From the NCBI GenBank assembly GCA_022843845.1, contig JALHMW010000001.1, positions 1 to 64,000 on the forward strand: a stretch of 64,000 nt of DNA. Reading direction: 5' to 3'. Below, piece after piece: positions 58,493 through 64,000 of this stretch. Every line of letters begins with the position of its first letter. Position 1 is the stretch's first letter. The position numbers and the translations under genes were made by a program. Source of the stretch: Archangium sp. (GTDB taxonomy: Bacteria; Myxococcota; Myxococcia; Myxococcales; Myxococcaceae). The notes under the pieces are model-generated. The model saw nothing but the letters and a program-made list of their open reading frames with translations. It searched no databases and had not been told where the DNA came from.

Positions 58493-59683
58493 ATGCTCTC
58501 CGTCGCGGTCGCGCTCCTCCTCACCTCCGGCTGGTCTTGCGAAGAAGAAGATCGCCGCATCACCAACCACCTGCGCGGAGCCCTCGCGCAACTCGAGTCG
58601 AGCCCGCCTGCTGACTTGAACGACGCGCAGCGGGCCGCGCGGCACGACGCGCTGATGGTGCTCGGCCGGTACATCGACGCTGGTCGATTCCCGAGGTGGT
58701 CTGGGGCCGGCTTCGTTCCGGTGTTCGTCGACGCGGCAGGCACCCGGTGCGCGATGGGCGAGGTGCTGTTCCACGCGGCCGGCGAAGGGCTTGTGGAGCG
58801 GGTTCACGAGACGGCGAACGAAGCGACGATCGATCAACTCTCTGGTGATGGGGAGCTGAACGCACGGCTCGAGGCGATTGGCTTCACGCTCGAAGAGGCC
58901 GCGCTCGTTCAACCGATGTATCGATGGTGCGAGCCGTACCGCGCATTACAGGTGTGCAGCTACGGCGTTTCGTCGCCGGAGCTCCCGGCTCCTCTGAACG
59001 TCTCCATCTACGTGATGGATGGAGGGCAGCTCGAAACGAGCGAGGTTCTCAGCGGTCAAGCGGGCCCCTTTCATCCCGACGTGCTCGAACTCAGCCGGCG
59101 GGCAACTCCGTCCTGGGCCGCGCTCCCTGACGGAACCAGGATGTTGATTGCAATCGATCGCCAGTTTCCAGATCGGGTTCTCTTCGCTCGAGGTGAGAGA
59201 TGGATCGCCGACACGGATGCGCTGTGCGCGGCGCCGCTCTCGCTCTCCGACGCTGAAGCTCGAAGGCTCGTCCAGCTCCCACCGCAGGCGTGTCTGCAGT
59301 CGCTGGCAGCGATGGACGGGCGGTGGCTGCTCCTCGCCTGCGAGTCGTACCCTTCACACTGGAGACCGGGCGACCTGCGCCTGAACTTTGCCCAGGGCGC
59401 GCAGCACGAGTCGTTCTGTCGAGAAGACGGTTCGTTCCGTCAGGAGATCGTTCAACCGCGCGAGGCCTTCAACCACTGGCTGCGATTCCGACTCCGCGAT
59501 GCCGGCCTCCCCGAGGATGTGTACGACGTGAACCTCGCGCCCGTGGAGCTGCCCGCGGCGCGCGTCGAGATGTTCCGCGCGGGCTGCCACACCGGAGCCG
59601 CGTCTCCCGCAATCGCTGCGGCTGCCCTGCTCGTGACGCTCCGCCTCCATCGTCGGCTCAGGCGCCGTCACGACGATCGCTAA
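58493..59683 (+). CDS. Exported protein with a conserved Cys-containing domain and MYXO-CTERM-like tail
   Basis: The 396-residue protein has a signal peptide (MLSVAVALLLTSGWSC). Residues about 25-135 form a domain with FVDAAGTRCAMGEVLFHAAG, LVERVHETANEATI and GFTLEEAALVQPMYRW, a pattern I associate with myxobacterial and Bacteroidetes exported proteins of unknown role. The C-terminus reads RAGCHTG, a hydrophobic AAAALLVTL stretch and RLHRRLRRRHDD: the Cys, membrane, Arg order of a MYXO-CTERM-like anchor. Further in-frame starts upstream are inside the SUKH gene. A truncated copy of its 5' end lies at 57604-57745. Confidence 0.7.
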   Translation: MLSVAVALLLTSGWSCEEEDRRITNHLRGALAQLESSPPADLNDAQRAARHDALMVLGRYIDAGRFPRWSGAGFVPVFVDAAGTRCAMGEVLFHAAGEGLVERVHETANEATIDQLSGDGELNARLEAIGFTLEEAALVQPMYRWCEPYRALQVCSYGVSSPELPAPLNVSIYVMDGGQLETSEVLSGQAGPFHPDVLELSRRATPSWAALPDGTRMLIAIDRQFPDRVLFARGERWIADTDALCAAPLSLSDAEARRLVQLPPQACLQSLAAMDGRWLLLACESYPSHWRPGDLRLNFAQGAQHESFCREDGSFRQEIVQPREAFNHWLRFRLRDAGLPEDVYDVNLAPVELPAARVEMFRAGCHTGAASPAIAAAALLVTLRLHRRLRRRHDDR

Positions 59684-59743
59684 AGACGCATTCCGCGGCC
59701 CCCTCTGGTCTGCGCCGGCCTTCGCGAATATGGCGGCGAATTC

Positions 59744-60823
59744 GTGATTCGGAACCCGCTCCTCCTCGGCCTCCTGCTGCTCGCGACTGCCGCGAACGGA
59801 GAATCGCGTGCTGACGGTGACGCCGGGCTCGAGAGCGCGACCGACGAGCTGATGGAGCCGTCCACGACCGACGAAGCGTCGCTCGCCGACGAGTCCCTGC
59901 AGCACGTGCTCCTCGACGCAGGCTACCGCTTCACGCTCGATCTCTCCGACGACGAGCTCGCGCGGCGCTGGCAAGAAGACCCCGCGTCACTCGGCAGCAT
60001 CGCGGTGGGCCGCCCGGACGAGGGCCGGTTGATCAACGCGATGCCCTTCCCTGATCCCGGTGACGGCGGCGCGTGGACCGTCATCGTGCCCGACTCGTGT
60101 TGGACCACGCAGGAGACGGCCGACGCGATCATCGGCGCTGCGAATCAGCTCAGGGCCTGGTTCCCCGACGGCGCGCCGGTTCGTGTCGGCCAGGTGAGCG
60201 GCCCCGAAGGAGGCTTCCTGCCTCCACACGTCACGCACCAGACCGGCCGCGACGTCGACATCGGGCTGTTCTACCCGGGCCCCGAGCCGTACCGCGTGAA
60301 GGAGCGCGAGAAGGTGATGGACGTCGCCATGAACTGGGCGTTCGTGAAGGCGGTGGTGATGCACGGAGACGTGCAGGGCATCCTGCTCGACTGGCGGGTG
60401 CAGAACGTCCTCTACGCGTACGCGCTCAAGCAGGGAGAAGACCGCGACTGGCTCGACTCGCTGTTCAAGGCCCCCCGCGCGCTGTTCCATCACGCACGAA
60501 GACACCGGGACCACTTCCACATCCGGTACTTGAACCCGCGCGCGCAGGAGCTCGCTTTTCGCCTCGCGCCGCTGATGCCGCAGAGACCCGAAGAGAACAT
60601 CGCGCTCCATCGCGTCGTGCGTGGCGACACCTTGAGCGACATCGCGGTGCGGTACGGCAGCTCGGTGTCACGGCTGAAGGCTGCAAACCACTTGAGCAAT
60701 CACCTGTTGCGCGTGAGGCAGGTGCTGCGCGTGCCGTTGAGAGGCCCGTGCACGACGTGTCCCGTCGCGCCGATTCCGACCGTTCCCCCGAGGCGACTGC
60801 CACCCGAGAAGCCGCGCGGCTGA
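59744..60823 (+). CDS. Penicillin-insensitive murein endopeptidase (MepA-like) with LysM domain
   Basis: The 359-residue protein starts at a GTG and has a signal peptide (LLLGLLLLATAANG). The MepA (M74) zinc motif is present: HQTGRDVDIG (His165, Asp172) and the distal RRHRDHFHIR. A LysM domain follows (about 289-335, VVRGDTLSDIAVRYG), then a Pro-rich tail with a CTTC pair. It should cut D-alanyl-meso-DAP cross-links in murein, and LysM holds it to the glycan. MepA with LysM is larger than the enterobacterial enzyme. It lies 60 bases after the MYXO-CTERM-like gene. Confidence 0.9.
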   Translation: MIRNPLLLGLLLLATAANGESRADGDAGLESATDELMEPSTTDEASLADESLQHVLLDAGYRFTLDLSDDELARRWQEDPASLGSIAVGRPDEGRLINAMPFPDPGDGGAWTVIVPDSCWTTQETADAIIGAANQLRAWFPDGAPVRVGQVSGPEGGFLPPHVTHQTGRDVDIGLFYPGPEPYRVKEREKVMDVAMNWAFVKAVVMHGDVQGILLDWRVQNVLYAYALKQGEDRDWLDSLFKAPRALFHHARRHRDHFHIRYLNPRAQELAFRLAPLMPQRPEENIALHRVVRGDTLSDIAVRYGSSVSRLKAANHLSNHLLRVRQVLRVPLRGPCTTCPVAPIPTVPPRRLPPEKPRG

Positions 60824-60953
60824 GGCGCGGTGGCGCAGTCCCCGAAACGATCGCGATTGATGGCGAGGCCCCTCACCTGTCGGTTCGATCCGACAACGCG
60901 GTTCCGTCATGTGGGGCTGGTGATTGGACCGATTCTTGAGAAGGTGCGTCGCT

Positions 60954-63611
60954 ATGCCCTCGATGTCACGCTGGTGGTTGTGGTCGGTGTTGCTGGTCGT
61001 CGCCTGTCCCGGACCGGAGGTGCCTGCTGATGGCGGGGTGCCCGGTGTCGATGCAGGCGTCATCGTCGATGCAGGCGTCATCGTCGATGCAGGCGTCATC
61101 GTCGATGCAGGCGTCATCGTCGATGCAGGCGTCACCGTCGATGCAGGCGTCGTCGTCGATGCCGGCGTCACCGTCGATGCAGGCGTCGTCGTCGATGCAG
61201 GCGTCTTCGTCGATGCAGGCGTCATCGTCGATGCAGGCGTCGTCGTCGACGCGGGCGTCACCGTCGATGCAGGCGTCACCGTCGATGCGGGCGTCTTCGT
61301 CGATGCAGGCGTCATCGTCGATGCAGGCGTCATCATCGATGCAGGCGTCACCGTCGACGTCGATGCAGGCGTCATCATCGACGCAGGCATGACCGTGGAC
61401 GCTGGCCCGATCATCGGCCTCGGCCAGGTCGACGGCATCATCACCGAGTCCCTCACCCACCTGCCCATCGCTGGAGCCATCGTCGAAGCCGCGGGGCACT
61501 CCACGACGACTTCAGCGACTGGCGAGTTCTCACTCACACAGCTCCCCGACGGCGTCCCACTCCGAATCCGCGCGCGTGGGCCGACGACCGGAGCCGTCTA
61601 CTCGACGACACAGCAAGAGGTCGTCACGGCCGCTGGCCGCAGTCTCTGGCTCCCACTCGAGCTGCTCACGGGCTGCACCGAGACCGTTCAGCTCGGCGCC
61701 GATGCCGGTGTGGTCTCGGCCCGCCGCTGTGGACCGACCGACTCGCGCATCGGCCTCACCCTCCCGCAGGGCGGCGTCGTCGATGCACTGGGACAAGTTG
61801 TCTCCACCGTGCGCGTCGACATGGCCGTCCTGCCGGTCGCCATCGCAGGCCGGGTCGCGAGCGATGCCCTCGCCGCCTTCCCTGGCGACATGCAGGCCCT
61901 CACCGCCACCGGAGCCTCGGTCTTCCTCGAGAGCCGTGGAGCGGTCGAAGTGCGGCTGACGCACCCGGTGACGGGCGCTCCGCTCCAGCTCGGCCTCGGC
62001 CAGCGAGCCGTCGTCACCTTCTCGGCCTCACGCGCCTCGTTCGATGACGTCACCGTGCCGGCGTGGTTCTTCGACGAGACGCAGAACCAGTGGGTCGAAG
62101 AGGGCGCGACGACGCTGGTCGCCGACCCCGAGACCGGCGCGATGCTGCACCACCTCGAGGTCAGTCACTTCACCTTCTGGAACGCAGACCAGCCGGCGAC
62201 GCGCACGTGCATCACCGGGCGAATCGTCGGCACCGATGGTGGCGTCGTCGGAGGCACCGCCGTCTCTGCGCTGGGCGTCGACTACATTGGCGCTGCGAGC
62301 AGCCACGCCGCCATCGACGGGCGCTTCTCGGTCTTCGCGCGCCGAACCTCGGAGGTCGAGCTGGTGAGCGCGGTCCGGTTGGGCAGCAACGTGGCCCAGC
62401 GCACTCTGCGGGTTCGCACCAACCCCGATGCCACCTGCGTGGACGTCGGCGACCTCGCCCTCGACACGTCGTCGCTGATGTCGTGCGCCACGGGCCGCGT
62501 GGTGGACGTGGGCGGCCAACCGCTCGCTGGCATCGACGTCACCGGCGCGTCGTCGGTGACGGTCACCCGCGCCGTCTCTGGAGCCAACGGCACCTTCTGT
62601 CTGCCCGTGGTGCGAAACGAGCGCTTCGAGGTGACCGCGACCGGGCTCGTCGGAGCGCTCCCCGTCATCGGCCGATTGCCGCTTCAGCCTGCGCCCGTGC
62701 CCGCCGGAGCCTGCGGCGGCGCGTCGTGCCTCTCGCTGGCAGACGTCTCGGTACGAGGCTTCACCTGCATCACCGGCCAGGTGCTCGACGGCGCCGGGCC
62801 CGTGGGTGGCGCTCGCGTCGGAGCGCTGGGGACACAAGTCACCTACGCGAGGAGCTCCGCGACGGGGCAGTACTGCCTTCCCGTCGAGTCGAACTCGGCG
62901 GTGACCCTCATCGCCTCGTCCGCGACGCTGAGCGGCCACGTCCCGCGGCGGAACTCCCAGAGCCAGGCCGCGACCTGCGGCGGCACGGCGTGTGAGGTGA
63001 TCAACGTGGTGCTCGGGAACCCGGGCTGCGTCAGCGGCGTGGTGCGGGACCAGAACGCGACCCCCGTCGAAGGTGTGCGGGTGACGGCGACGCCGCTCAA
63101 CGGAGGCCGGGTGCGCTCGGTCTTCACGGGTCCGGGCGGAACGTTCTGCGCTCCGACCGAGTCTGGAACCAGCGTCGACCTCGACTTCTCGATGACCCGG
63201 CCGGGCACGCGGTTCTTCGCCAGCGCGCGCGTGACGACACCGGCCACGGTGGGCTCATGCGGAGGCTCAGGCTGCACGAGCGCCGGCACGGTGACGCTCA
63301 CCGCGCAGAGCTTCGTCGGCTGCGTCAAAGGCCGGCTGTCGGACTCGAACCAGCCGCTCGACACCCGCGTCGACGTGCTGAATGGGAACCGCGTGGCGAT
63401 TCTGCGCACCCGTGAGAACGGGACCTTCTGTGTCGAGACGCCGGTGGCCACGTCGCTCCAGCTCACCGACCCGTTCCAACGCGAGAACTGCACGGGCCTG
63501 CGGACGACGACGCTGATGACGGCGGCGTTGATGCCAGGGAGCTGCGCAGACGAGCGCTCGTGCCTCGACGTCGGAGAGGTCGACTTCTCGAACTTCTGCG
63601 CGACCTCCTGA
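60954..63611 (+). CDS. Lipoprotein with VDAGVx repeats and carboxypeptidase-regulatory-like domains
   Basis: From the ATG at 60954 (AGAAGG upstream) the protein has 885 residues. A lipoprotein signal (WLWSVLLVVAC) precedes about 20 units of the hexapeptide VDAGVx (about residues 30-150). After this come several carboxypeptidase-regulatory-like beta-sandwich domains, each with a GxVxDxxGxPLxGxxVxA-type start: near DGIITESLTHLPIAGA, CITGRIVGTDGGVVGG, CATGRVVDVGGQPLAG, CITGQVLDGAGPVGGA and CVSGVVRDQNATPVEG. Paired Cys start each domain. It is an extracellular, probably structural or adhesive surface protein. It ends one base before a glycosyltransferase-like gene. Confidence 0.8.
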   Translation: MPSMSRWWLWSVLLVVACPGPEVPADGGVPGVDAGVIVDAGVIVDAGVIVDAGVIVDAGVTVDAGVVVDAGVTVDAGVVVDAGVFVDAGVIVDAGVVVDAGVTVDAGVTVDAGVFVDAGVIVDAGVIIDAGVTVDVDAGVIIDAGMTVDAGPIIGLGQVDGIITESLTHLPIAGAIVEAAGHSTTTSATGEFSLTQLPDGVPLRIRARGPTTGAVYSTTQQEVVTAAGRSLWLPLELLTGCTETVQLGADAGVVSARRCGPTDSRIGLTLPQGGVVDALGQVVSTVRVDMAVLPVAIAGRVASDALAAFPGDMQALTATGASVFLESRGAVEVRLTHPVTGAPLQLGLGQRAVVTFSASRASFDDVTVPAWFFDETQNQWVEEGATTLVADPETGAMLHHLEVSHFTFWNADQPATRTCITGRIVGTDGGVVGGTAVSALGVDYIGAASSHAAIDGRFSVFARRTSEVELVSAVRLGSNVAQRTLRVRTNPDATCVDVGDLALDTSSLMSCATGRVVDVGGQPLAGIDVTGASSVTVTRAVSGANGTFCLPVVRNERFEVTATGLVGALPVIGRLPLQPAPVPAGACGGASCLSLADVSVRGFTCITGQVLDGAGPVGGARVGALGTQVTYARSSATGQYCLPVESNSAVTLIASSATLSGHVPRRNSQSQAATCGGTACEVINVVLGNPGCVSGVVRDQNATPVEGVRVTATPLNGGRVRSVFTGPGGTFCAPTESGTSVDLDFSMTRPGTRFFASARVTTPATVGSCGGSGCTSAGTVTLTAQSFVGCVKGRLSDSNQPLDTRVDVLNGNRVAILRTRENGTFCVETPVATSLQLTDPFQRENCTGLRTTTLMTAALMPGSCADERSCLDVGEVDFSNFCATS
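61039..61399 (+). repeat. 18-bp tandem repeat coding for VDAGVx
   Basis: About 20 units of GTCGATGCAGGCGTCxxC-type 18-mers encode VDAG followed by V and one of I, T, V or F. One unit carries a 6-base insertion (GACGTC duplicated, giving VDVDAG near 61353). The unit length keeps the frame. In the opposite frame the array reads DDDACI, which is a shadow. It is a second, independent 18-bp protein repeat besides the one at 1-180. Confidence 0.9.
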
Positions 63612-63612
63612 G

Positions 63613-64000
63613 GTGCGGGTCGCCTACTTCACCGCGGGCTCGCATGGCGCAGGGCACCTCGTGCGAGGGCTCGCGCTCTGGCGCGCGTTTCAGCGTCGCG
63701 GCGCGAACGTCGAGTTCAAGCTCTTCGCGCCCGTGTCTACGTTCGACCACGTCGCCCAGCCCGTGCACGAGCCCGTCGTGGTCGATGCCGCCGAGCTTCG
63801 CGATCCGGTGCGCGCGCGTGACTCCCAGCTGGCACGCCAGCTCGCCGCCTTCGCGCCCGACCTGCTGATCGTCGATCTCTTCTGGGTGCCGCTCGCGTTC
63901 GTTCCCCTGCCCTGCCCTGCGTGGCTGCTCCTGCGCTCCGTGCCGGCGTTCTGGTTGGTGGGGCCGAAAGAAGCGCGCTTCGACGCGGGTCGCTTCGAGC
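63613..64000 (+). CDS. Glycosyltransferase-like protein, N-terminal part (3' partial)
   Basis: A frame opens at the GTG at 63613, one base after the previous stop, and is open to the end of the window (129 residues). It begins RVAYFTAGSHGAGHLVRGLA, then WRAFQRRGANVEFKLF, and later has DLLIVDLFWVP. The GSxGxGH loop followed by a helix is the N-terminal nucleotide-sugar/acceptor motif of GT-B glycosyltransferases such as MurG. The donor-binding half lies outside the window. It is probably translated with the repeat lipoprotein. Confidence 0.65.
   Translation, partial: MRVAYFTAGSHGAGHLVRGLALWRAFQRRGANVEFKLFAPVSTFDHVAQPVHEPVVVDAAELRDPVRARDSQLARQLAAFAPDLLIVDLFWVPLAFVPLPCPAWLLLRSVPAFWLVGPKEARFDAGRFE

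Noticed and set aside
61039-61399. Regular short repeats that might be read as a CRISPR array
   Set aside because: Units are contiguous 18-mers without spacers and lie in frame inside a coding region.
60966-61499. Minus-strand frame with DDDACI repeats
   Set aside because: Antisense of the VDAGVx tandem repeat in the lipoprotein gene; no start signal or other domain.

Overview
This 64 kb window is a continuous piece of a high-GC chromosome that looks myxobacterial (Myxococcota). The evidence is a MYXO-CTERM-type C-terminus (Cys-rich turn, hydrophobic segment, Arg cluster) at 1-291 and a related one at 58493-59683, a myxobacterial-style Ser/Thr kinase with HRDISPEN instead of HRDLKPEN, many lipoproteins, PEGA and PilZ proteins, and many GTG starts. 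I could not fix the genus. I see no rRNA, complete tRNA, CRISPR array, transposase or phage gene.

Layout. 0-5.3 kb: the end of a repeat-rich surface protein, then a tight hoxEFUYH operon for a bidirectional NAD-linked (group 3d) [NiFe]-hydrogenase. 5.3-12.1 kb: ligA, a lipoprotein serpin, an M55 D-aminopeptidase, a Pal-like lipoprotein and an NtrC-type response regulator. 12.1-19 kb: a DUF429 protein running into a macro-domain relic, a large protein with a possible permuted papain-type (YiiX-like) core, an exported TldD with its TldE partner, and a PG_binding_1/NlpC-P60 cell-wall hydrolase. 19.1-26.6 kb: the classical translation operon rimP-nusA-ylxR-infB-DUF503-rbfA-truB on the minus strand. 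26.7-41.4 kb: nitrilase, PilZ/pseudo-receiver protein, methyltransferase, PEGA protein plus PEGA kinase, universal stress protein, a DprE1/DprE2-like pair, lipase-maturation-factor-like protein, SRAP protein, diacylglycerol-kinase-like protein and an SLC13 transporter.

41.4-64 kb is more plastic. A 160 bp imperfect palindrome lies between a small antitoxin-like gene and a frameshifted fragment. Then, on the minus strand, come addB, addA (recombination helicase-nuclease), purA and a NUDIX gene. The addB gene is surrounded by pieces of itself: a copy of its 3' end joined to its 5' end lies between addB and addA, and a second 5' piece lies upstream of the FGE-family gene. A lipoprotein gene and the FGE-like gene sit between addB and these pieces. 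The same arrangement recurs near 58 kb, where a SUKH (SMI1/KNR4) gene lies between a truncated 5' copy of a surface-protein gene and the intact gene. Broken genes (Cys-rich fragment, frameshifted WD40-like protein) lie nearby. The window ends with a MepA-LysM endopeptidase, a lipoprotein with about 20 VDAGVx repeats and the start of a glycosyltransferase.

How the genes fit together: the hox operon would couple H2 and NAD(P)H, but its maturation genes (hoxW, hyp) are not in the window. The rimP-truB cluster is ordinary housekeeping. Several exported hydrolases, a serpin and many lipoproteins fit a bacterium that remodels or attacks peptidoglycan and manages its own secreted proteases. The strongest unusual signal is the repeated finding of genes bracketed by partial copies of their neighbours.
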